Shown one piece after another: positions 31,873-40,308 of a stretch of DNA of 64,000 nt. A program made the translations under genes and the position numbers. Positions within the stretch are counted from its first letter, which is position 1. Each line of letters opens with the position of its first letter. The notes beneath the pieces are model-generated. The model was given only the letters and a program-made list of their open reading frames with translations. It did no database searches and was not told where the DNA came from. The stretch covers positions 186,001 to 250,000 of the forward strand of contig JAPLWA010000004.1 of the NCBI GenBank assembly GCA_026396835.1. Reading direction: 5' to 3'. Origin of the DNA: Candidatus Falkowbacteria bacterium. Lineage in GTDB: Bacteria; Patescibacteriota; Patescibacteriia; Patescibacteriales; Patescibacteriaceae.

Positions 31873-32185
31873 GGGAACCGAAGCGCCTTTTAGTGGTGAA
31901 TATGTAAATACTCAAGATAGAGGAATATATATTTGTCGACAATGCGACGCGCCACTCTATGATTCTAAGGATAAGTTTGATGGACATTGTGGTTGGCCAA
32001 GTTTTGATGATGAAATAGCTGGCGCCATTATTAAGAGCACTGATGCTGACGGAATTAGAACTGAAATAACTTGCGCTAAATGCGGCGCTCATCTCGGTCA
32101 TCTGTTTTTAGGTGAAGCTATGACCGAAAAGAACACTAGACATTGTGTTAATTCATTATCAATGAAGTTTATTCCGAACCAATAA
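31829..32185 (+). CDS. msrB: Peptide-methionine (R)-S-oxide reductase
   Basis: Repairs the R form of oxidised methionine. The structural zinc site is CRQC (36, 39) and CAKC (82, 85), the catalytic Cys106 is in [11 protein letters not shown], and HCGWPSF is present. 118 residues. It overlaps the GIY-YIG gene and is five bases before msrA, so both stereoisomers are handled by one operon. With ahpC nearby it forms an oxidative-damage group. Confidence 0.95.
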   Translation: MNQLTAEEKRIIIDKGTEAPFSGEYVNTQDRGIYICRQCDAPLYDSKDKFDGHCGWPSFDDEIAGAIIKSTDADGIRTEITCAKCGAHLGHLFLGEAMTEKNTRHCVNSLSMKFIPNQ

Positions 32186-32190
32186 AGCAT

Positions 32191-32676
32191 ATGATTAAAA
32201 AAATAGTTTTAGGCGGAGGATGTTTTTGGGGCATGCAGGAATTGATTAGGCAACAAACTGGAGTCATTAACACTCAAGTTGGTTATGCTGGTGGTGAGAA
32301 TGATATGCCGACTTATGAAAATCATCCCGGTCATGCTGAAGTAGTTGAAATAGAATATGATGATTCTAAAACATCTTTTCTTAAGTTGCTTGATTTTTTC
32401 TTTACAGTTCATGATCCCACAACTTTGAATCAGCAAGGTAATGATCGCGGCACGGCTTATCGTTCGGTAATATTTTATGCTACCAGCGAAGAAGAACTTG
32501 AGGCAACAAAGATGATAAAGCTAGTAAACGAATCAGGCCGTTGGCCAGAGGCAGTTGTAACAACACTTGAGCCGCTAAAAAAGTTTTATTTAGCTGAAGA
32601 TTACCATCAGGATTATTTACAAAAACATCCTCAAGGCTACACTTGTCACTTTGTTAGATTTGCTAGTTATTTGTAA
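32191..32676 (+). CDS. msrA: Peptide-methionine (S)-S-oxide reductase
   Basis: 161 residues with the catalytic motif GGGCFWG (Cys11) at the N-terminus and later HPGHAEVVEIEYD and HDPTTLNQQGNDRGTAYRS. It reduces the S form of methionine sulfoxide using thioredoxin. Directly follows msrB. No resolving cysteine is obvious beyond one near the C-terminus (YTCHF). Confidence 0.96.
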   Translation: MIKKIVLGGGCFWGMQELIRQQTGVINTQVGYAGGENDMPTYENHPGHAEVVEIEYDDSKTSFLKLLDFFFTVHDPTTLNQQGNDRGTAYRSVIFYATSEEELEATKMIKLVNESGRWPEAVVTTLEPLKKFYLAEDYHQDYLQKHPQGYTCHFVRFASYL

Positions 32677-32743
32677 ATCCTACAAAAGCCGTTATTTTAA
32701 TCAAAAACCTTAACTTTCTAACTCAATCGTTATATAATTATTG

Positions 32744-33079
32744 ATGAAGTTGATTTTAACTCTACTTTATTATTTCAATAAACATATGTTTTTCGATAAA
32801 CCAGGAAAACCAACAAAACTAAAAAAAGTTGTCTATTTAACTGCTTCCGTAGTCTTGGGACTTTTATTAAGTTTAATTTTACATGCCTTAATTGAAATTA
32901 ATTATTTACATTGGGCTTTAAGTCAAAATCATGATGTAAGATATTACGGTGGCTGCGCTCTGCCGCCTTTACTTCAGGGAATACTTTGGATTTTAGGAGC
33001 TGTGGGCGGATTTTTTATGGGCAAGTCTTGGTGGAGAATAGTTTATGTTGATAGAAAATGGGCTAAGAAACGTTGGTAA
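32744..33079 (+). CDS. Small two-helix membrane protein
   Basis: 111 residues: helix one ~30-50 (VVYLTASVVLGLLLSLILHALIE), helix two ~77-95 (LPPLLQGILWILGAVGGFF), a Cys-containing loop (YYGGCALPP) and a basic C-terminal tail ending KWAKKRW. No known family assigned; an envelope role is likely. A TATAAT box at 32733-32738 ends five bases before the ATG, so the mRNA may be leaderless. The TTG codon just upstream is a less likely start. Confidence 0.7.
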   Translation: MKLILTLLYYFNKHMFFDKPGKPTKLKKVVYLTASVVLGLLLSLILHALIEINYLHWALSQNHDVRYYGGCALPPLLQGILWILGAVGGFFMGKSWWRIVYVDRKWAKKRW

Positions 33080-33094
33080 TAAATAAAATAATTT

Positions 33095-33658
33095 ATGATA
33101 AAAATTAATTCAATCGTGCCTGACTTTGAGCTTGATGCTTATCAGACAAATACAATTAAAAAAATTAAACTTTCAGATTATAAAGGTAAATGGGTAGTTC
33201 TAATTTTCTATCCAGCTGACTTTACTTTTGTTTGTCCAACAGAGTTGGAGGATGCTGCTTCGTTTTATGAAGAAGTAAAAAAATTAGATGGTGAAATCAT
33301 GAGTATCAGCACTGATACAGCTTTTGTTCACAAAGCCTGGCATGACAATTCCCCAGCTATTAGTAAAATACAATATCCAATGTTAGCTGATCCGACTGGT
33401 AATGTTGCTAGAACTTTTGGCACATATATTGAAGAAGAAGGTTTAGCTTTAAGAGGAACTTTTATTATTGATCCAGATGGAGTTCTTAAAACTATTGAAA
33501 TTCATGACAACAATATCGGTCGTAGTGCTGAAGAAATGTTTAGAAAATTACAAGCTGCAAAATTTGTTCGTGAACATAAAGGTAATGTCTGCCCAGCTAA
33601 ATGGAAGCCAGGTGAAGCTGTTTTAACTCCCGGCGTTGATCTCATTGGGAAAATATAA
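33095..33658 (+). CDS. ahpC: Peroxiredoxin of the AhpC/Prx1 type
   Basis: Typical 2-Cys peroxiredoxin (187 residues). Peroxidatic Cys47 is in FYPADFTFVCPTE, resolving Cys166 in GNVCPAKWKPG. It reduces hydrogen peroxide and organic peroxides with electrons from AhpF or thioredoxin; no ahpF is next to it. Closed by a bidirectional terminator shared with the convergent pilin gene. Confidence 0.94.
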   Translation: MIKINSIVPDFELDAYQTNTIKKIKLSDYKGKWVVLIFYPADFTFVCPTELEDAASFYEEVKKLDGEIMSISTDTAFVHKAWHDNSPAISKIQYPMLADPTGNVARTFGTYIEEEGLALRGTFIIDPDGVLKTIEIHDNNIGRSAEEMFRKLQAAKFVREHKGNVCPAKWKPGEAVLTPGVDLIGKI

Positions 33659-33667
33659 TTTGTTTAT

Positions 33668-33700
33668 AAAAAAGAGTCGCGTATTTGCGCGGCTCTTTTT
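33668..33700. terminator. Bidirectional terminator between ahpC and the pilin gene
   Basis: AAAAAAGAGTCGCG and CGCGGCTCTTTTT pair with one G-T; U-runs on both strands. Confidence 0.85.
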
Positions 33701-34175
33701 AGTTTGAAACTTGAAAATAAATATTTGTTCCATTTATGCCAGGCGAACCAGAAAAAACTCCAGTTCCACCACCAGGAGTCGGGGAGGAAATATTGAGCGT
33801 GGTTTTTTCATCCTTGTTTTCTAGATTGGCGTACAAGGCGCATTTTTTATCAGCCGAATAAATGTATAGATAATTTGATTGTGTGTCGGTGCCGCTTTTT
33901 GGATCTTTGATGTCAGGTAAGTAACTTGTATACTGAGGATTCTTAGATTTTACTTCAGCGATAACAGTTGTTAAATCATAAGTTCCTTCACCAGCGTCGG
34001 GCAGGAAACAATTGATAGAAAAAAATTTTCCGATTTGCGTTAAATCATTTTTTCTTTTCGCATCGCGAGCCTTATCGCGGACACTAAAAAGAGGAATTGA
34101 AATTATAGTTGTTATTATGGCGATGATACCAATCACAACTAATACCTCAACTAAAGTAAAACCCTTCTTATTCAT
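33699..34175 (-). CDS. Type IV pilin-like protein
   Basis: Begins MNKKGFTLVEVLVVIGIIAIITTI, a prepilin leader with the Gly-Phe cleavage site, Glu at +5 and the hydrophobic N-terminal helix. The globular part has two cysteines (INCF, KKCALY) and a Gly/Pro-rich C-terminal end. CPR cells commonly carry type IV pili for attachment or DNA uptake. Other pilus genes are not in the window. Its start overlaps the upstream flavoprotein gene by eight bases, so it is translated from the same mRNA. Confidence 0.88.
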   Translation of the reverse strand: MNKKGFTLVEVLVVIGIIAIITTIISIPLFSVRDKARDAKRKNDLTQIGKFFSINCFLPDAGEGTYDLTTVIAEVKSKNPQYTSYLPDIKDPKSGTDTQSNYLYIYSADKKCALYANLENKDEKTTLNISSPTPGGGTGVFSGSPGINGTNIYFQVSN

Positions 34176-35433
34176 ATTTTTTAGTAGCAGCGGTACCAGC
34201 TACATGAGCCGTTGTCCAGCAAAGCTGTAAACTATAACCGCCTGATGGTCGATCAATATTCAAAACATCACCAATTAAGAAAAGGTTGTTATGTAATCTT
34301 GAACGCATGGTTTTTGAATCGATTTCTTTTAAGTCAACGCCACCGCTTGTAACAATGGCTTTTTCAACTCCCATTAAGCCACTGACAGACATTGGTAGAT
34401 TCTTTAGTAGTTTTACCAGGCTTAAGCGCTCTTTGCGCTCAAGGCCATTAACGGCCTTATCAGGGTTTATATTGGCTAAATCCATAAGAATAGGCGATAA
34501 AGCTGAAGGCACGGCGTTGTTCAAGCTATTAGCTAATTTCTTGTTTAATCTAGTCTTAAGCAGCTCCTGTAATTCTTTGTCGACATTAGCTTCATCAATG
34601 CCGGGTCGTAAGTCGAGTGCTATTTCAACTGAGGCATATTTTAATAATTCTCCAATTTGTTGGCTCATGTTCAGAACTAGAGGCCCGCTCAAACCAAAAT
34701 GAGTAAATAATAATTTACCGACAGCCTCGGCTTGTTTTTTATTATTCTGAAAAACTTTTAATTTAACATCAGCTAAACTTATACCAGCTAAATTCTTTAC
34801 CCAAGTTTCTTTTGTCTTAATCGGTACAAGCGCGGCGTCGGACTCCGGAATATTATAACCAATGTTTTTTAACCACTCAAAAGCTTCACCAGTTGAACCA
34901 GTATCGGGTCGAGATTTTCCGCCAGTCGCTAAAATAAATGATTTAGCTTTAATCGTTTCTTTAGAACCTTTGATTCTTAGGCTAGTAATTTTTTCCTTAG
35001 TGCTAGTAAAACCATTAACCTCTATTCCGGTTAAAATTTTTACTTTATTTTCTTTCATGTAATCAACTAATGTGTCTAAAACAGACTTAGCGGAGTTACT
35101 CGTCGGGAAAACTCTATTCTCAACCTCAACTTTAGTTTTCATACCATTAGCATTAAACCATTCAACAGTTTCTTTAACGCCAAACTGAGCAAAAGGGGAG
35201 AATAAGAATTTTTGACGATTTCTAAATTTAGCCAGAAAGCGACGAGTATCTAGTTCGTAGTTAGTTAAATTGCAGCGTCCGCCGCCAGTAATCAAAAGTT
35301 TTTTTCCTAAGCTAGGATTTTTTTCGATTAAAACGACTTTAGCGCCGCATTCTGCTGCTCGCCCAGCCGCCATCATACCGGCAGGACCACCGCCGATAAC
35401 AGCTACATCATAAATAGTTTCTTTTTTCTCCAT
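34168..35433 (-). CDS. NAD(P)/FAD-dependent oxidoreductase, HI0933 family
   Basis: 421 residues. DVAVIGGGPAGMMAAGRAAE is the FAD Rossmann motif, followed by LGKKLLITGGGRCNLTN, the HI0933/YhiN signature, and a C-terminal GDVLNIDRPSGGYSLQLCWTTAHVAG. The natural substrate of this family is mostly unknown; a few act on bile acids or on rRNA-linked chemistry. It sits between marR (three bases upstream) and the pilin gene, so the MarR regulator probably controls it. Confidence 0.9.
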   Translation of the reverse strand: MEKKETIYDVAVIGGGPAGMMAAGRAAECGAKVVLIEKNPSLGKKLLITGGGRCNLTNYELDTRRFLAKFRNRQKFLFSPFAQFGVKETVEWFNANGMKTKVEVENRVFPTSNSAKSVLDTLVDYMKENKVKILTGIEVNGFTSTKEKITSLRIKGSKETIKAKSFILATGGKSRPDTGSTGEAFEWLKNIGYNIPESDAALVPIKTKETWVKNLAGISLADVKLKVFQNNKKQAEAVGKLLFTHFGLSGPLVLNMSQQIGELLKYASVEIALDLRPGIDEANVDKELQELLKTRLNKKLANSLNNAVPSALSPILMDLANINPDKAVNGLERKERLSLVKLLKNLPMSVSGLMGVEKAIVTSGGVDLKEIDSKTMRSRLHNNLFLIGDVLNIDRPSGGYSLQLCWTTAHVAGTAATKKYE

Positions 35434-35436
35434 AGC

Positions 35437-35862
35437 TTAGATGTTCTTACTTAGACTAGTTAATAGTTCTGAAAAGTCTTCAATCTTTTTAGTTTTATTT
35501 TCTGGAATTAGTTCTTCGCAAAATATTTCCATACGTTCAAGACCTTCGCTGAGTTTTGTTTTACCACCTGGTGCTAGAACCACAAAGCTGACACGAGCAT
35601 CATGCTCATTAGCTTCTTTACTTATTAAGCCAATCTTTTCCATAGGTAAGAGTAGGCGAGTGATACCAGAAGCCGTTAATCCTATTTTATCAGCTAAATC
35701 AATCCGGCGCATCTTATTTTCGCTGGCTTGATCTAAGTGATAGAGAATAATGAATTCACTAAAACCAATACCGCCCAAACAAGCATCCAAGCGTCTGTTT
35801 AATTGGGTTTGAAATTTTGCCATATCAAGGCAAAACTTGATTGAAGAGTTGAGTTTTATCAT
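35437..35862 (-). CDS. MarR family transcriptional regulator
   Basis: 141 residues from the ATG at 35862. The winged helix-turn-helix is visible (IGFSEFIILYHLDQA, MRRIDLADKIGLTASGITRLLLPMEKIGLI, then DARVSFVVLAPGGK). MarR proteins are dimeric repressors that respond to phenols, oxidants or antibiotics. The frame remains open to a TTG at 35925, but that codon is the -35 box of the promoter and the stretch covers the operator, so the internal ATG is preferred. The gene leads an operon with the flavoprotein and a pilin. Confidence 0.88.
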   Translation of the reverse strand: MIKLNSSIKFCLDMAKFQTQLNRRLDACLGGIGFSEFIILYHLDQASENKMRRIDLADKIGLTASGITRLLLPMEKIGLISKEANEHDARVSFVVLAPGGKTKLSEGLERMEIFCEELIPENKTKKIEDFSELLTSLSKNI

Positions 35863-35881
35863 ATTTTGATTTATTTGATTA

Positions 35882-35901
35882 ATACTTGATATATCAAGTA
35901 T
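35882..35901. promoter_or_regulatory. 20-bp palindromic operator of marR
   Basis: ATACTTGATATATCAAGTAT is a perfect inverted repeat located 20 bases upstream of the marR ATG and overlapping the -10 box. MarR proteins bind palindromes of this size, so autoregulation is likely. Confidence 0.75.
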
Positions 35902-35925
35902 ATCGTATTTGACTTTTTGCGTCAA
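35897..35925 (-). promoter_or_regulatory. Promoter of the marR operon
   Basis: Minus strand TTGACG (35925-35920), exactly 17 bases, TATACT (35902-35897). The -10 lies in the palindrome, so bound repressor would block polymerase. Confidence 0.75.
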
Positions 35926-35990
35926 ACTAGCTTAAATACAGGCAACGTGTTAGGATGTAATTAATTAAATAAGAACTAATATACATAAAT

Positions 35991-36638
35991 ATGGGTAATT
36001 TTAATCGCGGAGGCGGAGGTGGTTTTGGTGGCAACAAGAGGTTTGATAATGATCGCGGTGGTTTTAGAGGTGGCGATAGGTCAGAAAGACCAGCTATGCA
36101 CCAGGCTATTTGTGCTGAATGCGGCAAAGAATGCAGTGTCCCTTTTAAACCAACTGGCAATAAACCTGTTTTTTGCAGTAACTGTTTTGGTAAAAAAGAA
36201 GGTGGCAGCAACAGCAATAGTGGTCGTTTTGATCGCAGAGATTCTCGTCCTAGTTTTGCTGATAAACAGATGTTTAAAGTTAATTGTGATAAGTGTCATA
36301 AAGAATGTGAAGTCCCATTTAAGCCAAGTGGAGATAAACCAGTCTTTTGTAATGATTGTTTTGTTAAGGGCGACAAAGGTGCTGGCCGATCAGGCGGCTC
36401 TTCAGTTGATTATACAAAGCAATTTGAAATGCTTAGCTCTAAGCTAGATAGTCTTTTGAAAATTTTAGATCCTAATTTCAAGGCTGAAAAAGTTGTTAAA
36501 GAAGTAAAAGCTGTCGCGAAGTTAGATAAAAAAATTGTTGCAAAGCCTGCCTCCGCTAAAGCTTCGGTAGGTAAAAAAGTTGTTGCTAAGAAAAAAGTAG
36601 CAGCTCCTAAGAAAATTGTAGCTAAGAAAAAGAAATAA
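35991..36638 (+). CDS. Protein with two CxxC zinc-ribbon units
   Basis: The N-terminal ~30 residues are Gly/Arg-rich (RGGGGGFGGNKRF). Two near-identical units follow, each reading C-x2-C-x3-C-x-VPFKP-(S/T)G-(N/D)KPVFC-x2-CF (about residues 40-65 and 98-125); the four outer cysteines form a zinc site. After a short coiled-coil (EMLSSKLDSLLKIL) comes a Lys/Ala/Val-rich tail. The unit is common in CPR proteins of unknown function; RNA or DNA binding is plausible from the charged tails. It is divergent from marR. Confidence 0.75.
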   Translation: MGNFNRGGGGGFGGNKRFDNDRGGFRGGDRSERPAMHQAICAECGKECSVPFKPTGNKPVFCSNCFGKKEGGSNSNSGRFDRRDSRPSFADKQMFKVNCDKCHKECEVPFKPSGDKPVFCNDCFVKGDKGAGRSGGSSVDYTKQFEMLSSKLDSLLKILDPNFKAEKVVKEVKAVAKLDKKIVAKPASAKASVGKKVVAKKKVAAPKKIVAKKKK

Positions 36639-36659
36639 TTTTTGTGATTTAAAAATATA

Positions 36660-36686
36660 ACAACCGGCGCAAGTCGGTTGTTTTAT
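36660..36686 (+). terminator. Terminator after the zinc-ribbon gene
   Basis: ACAACCGGC and a matching GTCGGTTGT (about 36660-36681, one bulge) followed by TTT. Confidence 0.7.
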
Positions 36687-36723
36687 TTAATGCATAAAGT
36701 TTATCTGTGCTATTATAATATAT

Positions 36724-37221
36724 ATGCAAGTACCAAGAAGAAGAGGCGACTATAGAAAGCCTAAAGAAGATCCATATCTTACAGAAGATAAGATCAATGA
36801 ACTTAAAGAAAAATTAGAGCGACTTAAAAAAGTTACTCGTTTTAAGCTAATGAAAGAAGTCTCAACTCATGCCGAGAATGGAGATTTTTCTGAAAACGCA
36901 TCTTATCAAATTGCCAAAGGTAAATTGCGCGGCGTTAATCAAGCGATCATAGAAATTGAAGAGCATCTTAAACAAGCCATCTTAATAAAACCAAATATGC
37001 AAAACTCTTGCGTGAAACTAGGTTCAAAAGTCACAGTTGAAATGGAAGGTAAAGTTAAGACTTGGTTAATTTTAGGATCTTCGGAAGTTAATTTAGCGCA
37101 AAATATTATTTCTCATAACTCACCAATTGGCGACGCTTTAATGGACAAAAAAGTAGGCGACACTGTTAAAATTCCATTAAAGAATAAGCTTTTGATTTGT
37201 AAGATTCTTAAGATAGAATAG
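36724..37221 (+). CDS. greA: Transcription elongation factor GreA/GreB family
   Basis: 165 residues. The coiled-coil N-terminal domain carries HAENGDFSENASYQIAKGKLRGV, the Gre motif whose two acidic residues (Asp and Glu) stimulate RNA cleavage in backtracked polymerase. The C-terminal FKBP-like domain ends with SPIGDALMDKKVGDTVKIPL. A TATAAT box at 36714-36719 ends four bases before the ATG, so the mRNA is probably leaderless. A terminator follows. Confidence 0.92.
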   Translation: MQVPRRRGDYRKPKEDPYLTEDKINELKEKLERLKKVTRFKLMKEVSTHAENGDFSENASYQIAKGKLRGVNQAIIEIEEHLKQAILIKPNMQNSCVKLGSKVTVEMEGKVKTWLILGSSEVNLAQNIISHNSPIGDALMDKKVGDTVKIPLKNKLLICKILKIE

Positions 37222-37234
37222 CCATTATTTAGAG

Positions 37235-37263
37235 CAGGGCCAATCGCTTTGGTCCTGTTTTTA
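37235..37263 (+). terminator. Terminator after greA
   Basis: CAGGGCCAA and TTGGTCCTG (37235-37243 and 37249-37257, one G-T) then five T residues. Confidence 0.85.
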
Positions 37264-37387
37264 TGTTATAATCTAGTCAAAATGATAGAAATGCAACAAT
37301 TTATAGCTTAATCTCGTAATAGTATTATAGGCCTAAACAGCTTAGAAAAATCTTTCGCACATTGTTCCTAATGTTAGCAATAATTTC

Positions 37388-38641
37388 ATGAGTAATTACA
37401 AATATCTAATTAAAAACATAAGTAAGCACAACTCCGAGGTTGTAGCTTTAGAGCTGGCCGATATTAAGGGCCAGCCGGTTTTTAATTATAAACCAGGGCA
37501 ATATGTTATGATTGCCTATTTTAATGATAATGGAAAACTAGAACAACGCCACGCTTTTTCTATTGCTAGCTCACCGGCGCAGAATAATTCTCTTATCTTA
37601 GGTATAAAACTTGGTGGTAATTTTACTAAAGGTTTATTGAATCTTAAGGTTGGCGATCCAGTCTCAGTGGCTGGGCCTTATGGAAAATTTGTTTTTAATC
37701 CTAAAAAACATAAAGATTTAGTTATGTTAGCTGGCGGTATTGGTATTACACCTTTTTTAAGCGCCATTAGCTATGCAAGTGATAATAATTTGGATAATAA
37801 ACTCTCATTACTTTACAGCGTAAGAAATCTTGAGAATGCAAGTTTTTTAAATAAAATAAAACAGCTAGAAACGAAAAATCCAAATCTTAGAACTTTGTTG
37901 TCCGTAACTGAAGAAAAAATTTCTGATAATACTCCAGGGATAATTAATTCAAGAATTAATGGGCAGGTCATCCAAGACTTTGTTGGTGACCTTTCTAATA
38001 AAACTTTTTTTCTCTGTGGACCGGCTGCTTTTATGGATGCGATAAAAAATGATTTGCTTTCACTTGGTGTTTATAAATCACAAATTGAAATGGAGGCATT
38101 TTCAATGTTGGATGATAAGAAGTTATGGCCAGAATTTAAAAATTTATCATATGCGACTGGTTTTTCAGCTGTGGCCGTGGCTTTAATTTTTTATTCAATA
38201 GTTAATGCGAGTGCTTTATCAAAAACAATAAAATCAGCCAGCGATAAACTTAATCCAACTGGAATTGTTAATTCAACAAATCCGAATGTTAATTCACAAA
38301 ATCAAACCGTACCAAGTCCGGTAACTAGCGTTTCTGGCGTACCAATATCAAATCCGTCGACTAATAGTAGCCCTACTATTAACAACGGCGGAACAAATAA
38401 TCCGACGCCAAGTAGTGATAATTGGTCAACGACGCCGCAGCCAACAACCTCAAGTTCAATTCCAGTTCAAACTCAAAGACAAACCACTACTCAGACTACT
38501 CCAAGTTCTAGAACAACAGCCACTACAAATAATAGAACCGTAGCACCAGCTCCAACAACCGCTTCGTCAGTTCCGATTAATCAAGGTGTTATTAATAACG
38601 GTGGTTATAGAGGCGATGATTCGGGTGAAATTGATGATTAA
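37388..38641 (+). CDS. Membrane-anchored FNR-type flavin reductase
   Basis: Residues 1-245 form a ferredoxin-NADP reductase-like module: FAD site RHAFSIASSP, nucleotide loop LAGGIGITPFLSAI and the C-terminal FLCGPAAFM. One helix follows (~262-280, FSAVAVALIFYSIV) and then ~140 residues rich in Ser, Thr, Pro and Asn that should be extended outside the cell and end with acidic DDSGEIDD. With ApbE and a haem-type membrane protein directly downstream it looks like the electron input of a small redox chain. The fused low-complexity tail is unusual for the family. Confidence 0.85.
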   Translation: MSNYKYLIKNISKHNSEVVALELADIKGQPVFNYKPGQYVMIAYFNDNGKLEQRHAFSIASSPAQNNSLILGIKLGGNFTKGLLNLKVGDPVSVAGPYGKFVFNPKKHKDLVMLAGGIGITPFLSAISYASDNNLDNKLSLLYSVRNLENASFLNKIKQLETKNPNLRTLLSVTEEKISDNTPGIINSRINGQVIQDFVGDLSNKTFFLCGPAAFMDAIKNDLLSLGVYKSQIEMEAFSMLDDKKLWPEFKNLSYATGFSAVAVALIFYSIVNASALSKTIKSASDKLNPTGIVNSTNPNVNSQNQTVPSPVTSVSGVPISNPSTNSSPTINNGGTNNPTPSSDNWSTTPQPTTSSSIPVQTQRQTTTQTTPSSRTTATTNNRTVAPAPTTASSVPINQGVINNGGYRGDDSGEIDD

Positions 38642-38655
38642 GTTTAAATGATTGT

Positions 38656-39588
38656 ATGAGTATAACTTGGAGAAAATTTAATGCGCTTGGAACCGAAATA
38701 ATATTAAGTGCAGCTTTATCTAGTGATCAAGCTGTGCTTTTAGATACGGCCGAAGAAAAAATTAAAATCTTTGAAAATAGTTTTAGTCGTTTTATTAAAG
38801 GTAATGAACTAGATAATTTTAATCGATCAACTGATAAAGAAATTGAAGTTAGTGAGGATATGTTTGTTATGTTAGTTGAGGCTAAGAAATGGTACGACTT
38901 TAGTCAGGGTATTTTTGATCCAACAATTATTGATAATTTAGAAAAACTTGGCTATGATCGCAGTTTTACTGAGTTAACTAATAATGATTCAAAGATCGAT
39001 TTAGAAAAAATTAAGCAAGATTTTTTACAAAGACCAAAGCTAGATCAATTAATTATTTCTGGCAATAAAGTCAGTAAACCAGCTGCTTTGAGGCTTGATT
39101 TTGGTGGTTTTGGCAAAGGTTATATTGTTGATTTGATTGCCAAAGATATATTTTCGAATGTAGCCAATTATTGGATTTCAGCTGGTGGTGATCTATTAGC
39201 GGCCGGTAATCAAGATAATCAAGTTGGCTGGAGAATTGGTGTGCAAAATCCTTATGAACCGAATAAAGAAATTTTTAGTTTAAACACCAAAGGCATAAAA
39301 TTAGGCGTGGCAACTTCAGGTGTTTGGCAAAGACAGGGGATTAAAGACAATAAATCATGGAATCATATAATTGATCCGCGCAGCGGAATATCGGTTGAGA
39401 ATGATATTTTAGCAGTAACAGCGCTGGCTGATAGTGCAACTAAGGCTGATATCTTAGCTAAGATAGTTTTGATATTAGGTGAAACAGCTGGTTTGGAATT
39501 TATTAGCAAACAAGCGAATACTGCGGCTTTGATTTTCCTTAAGAACGGTGCTATAGTTTTTTCTAGCGAGGCCAAAAAGTATTTATAA
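38656..39588 (+). CDS. apbE: FAD:protein FMN transferase (ApbE)
   Basis: 310 residues. FENSFSRFIKGNELDNFNR near residue 35, RLDFGGFGKGYIVDLIA near residue 155 and the Asp-rich C-terminal block ALADSATKADILAKIV match ApbE, which links FMN covalently to Ser or Thr of partner proteins outside the membrane. No clear signal peptide is seen, although family members are usually exported lipoproteins. The likely targets would be the neighbours; no standard flavinylation motif was found in them. Confidence 0.9.
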   Translation: MSITWRKFNALGTEIILSAALSSDQAVLLDTAEEKIKIFENSFSRFIKGNELDNFNRSTDKEIEVSEDMFVMLVEAKKWYDFSQGIFDPTIIDNLEKLGYDRSFTELTNNDSKIDLEKIKQDFLQRPKLDQLIISGNKVSKPAALRLDFGGFGKGYIVDLIAKDIFSNVANYWISAGGDLLAAGNQDNQVGWRIGVQNPYEPNKEIFSLNTKGIKLGVATSGVWQRQGIKDNKSWNHIIDPRSGISVENDILAVTALADSATKADILAKIVLILGETAGLEFISKQANTAALIFLKNGAIVFSSEAKKYL

Positions 39589-39591
39589 ATC

Positions 39592-40230
39592 ATGAAAAAT
39601 TTTTCCAAGTCACTAATATTGTTTTTGTCATCGATTATTTTTTTAGCGGTGTTAGTTTTTGTTTTGCTTAGTTTGATGCCAGCTGATCAAATGATAAGTT
39701 TACCCTGGTACATTACTAGAGCTTCGGCTTTGACGTCTTTTGTTTTAATGTTTTTTGTTGTTTTTTTAGGTACTGGTATGACGACCAGTTTTATTTATGG
39801 TCTAATTAATCCGGTTAGAGCTTGGGTAATTCATAAATATTTGAGTCTAGCTATGACATTGATGATTTTTTTGCATGCTGGTTCTTTATTGTTTGATAAA
39901 TTTATTAAACTTAGTTTGGCTGATGTGCTAATCCCTTTCTCTTCTAGCTATCGACCACTTTATTTAAGTTTAGGTATTTTAGGTTTCTATATTTTATTGG
40001 GAATTATTTTGACTTCTATCTTCCTCAGGTTACGAATGCCGCGTTTCTGGCGTTCAACTCATTACTGGGTTTATCCTTTGTTCGGACTTGGTATAATTCA
40101 TGGTTTATTTATGGGAACCGATAGTTCAGCTGCAATTATGCAGTTTGTTTATTGGACCACGGGAATAATTTTTGTAATGTTATTAGCTTACCGCTTTTTG
40201 TATTATCGTTCGAAAATAAAATTTAATTAA
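39592..40230 (+). CDS. Ferric reductase-like haem membrane protein
   Basis: 212 residues and six hydrophobic segments. Pattern WVIHKYLSLAMTLMIFLHAGSLLF and RSTHYWVYPLFGLGIIHGLFMG place histidines in helices at spacings expected for b-haem ligands, as in the YedZ/MsrQ and ferric reductase superfamily. It starts three bases after apbE and two genes after the FNR-like protein, so electrons could pass from NAD(P)H through flavin to haem and out. The acceptor is unknown. Confidence 0.82.
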   Translation: MKNFSKSLILFLSSIIFLAVLVFVLLSLMPADQMISLPWYITRASALTSFVLMFFVVFLGTGMTTSFIYGLINPVRAWVIHKYLSLAMTLMIFLHAGSLLFDKFIKLSLADVLIPFSSSYRPLYLSLGILGFYILLGIILTSIFLRLRMPRFWRSTHYWVYPLFGLGIIHGLFMGTDSSAAIMQFVYWTTGIIFVMLLAYRFLYYRSKIKFN

Positions 40231-40265
40231 TTTTTCAATAGGCTTAATTTAATTTTAAGCACGGC

Positions 40266-40296
40266 ACCATTTTTTTGAAATGGTTTTTATTTTTCT
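40266..40296 (+). terminator. Terminator after the redox operon
   Basis: ACCATTT (40266-40272) pairs with AAATGGT (40278-40284) and is followed by TTTTATTTTT. Confidence 0.82.
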
Positions 40297-40308
40297 AAAA
40301 ATATTTTT

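Noticed and set aside
35863-35925. MarR start at 35925
   Set aside because: The codon is TTG inside the -35 box and the stretch covers the -10 and operator; the ATG at 35862 gives a normal-length protein.
35927-36217. Minus-strand frame of 96 codons opposite the zinc-ribbon gene
   Set aside because: Low-complexity Pro/Leu composition arising from the Gly-rich codons of the real gene on the plus strand.
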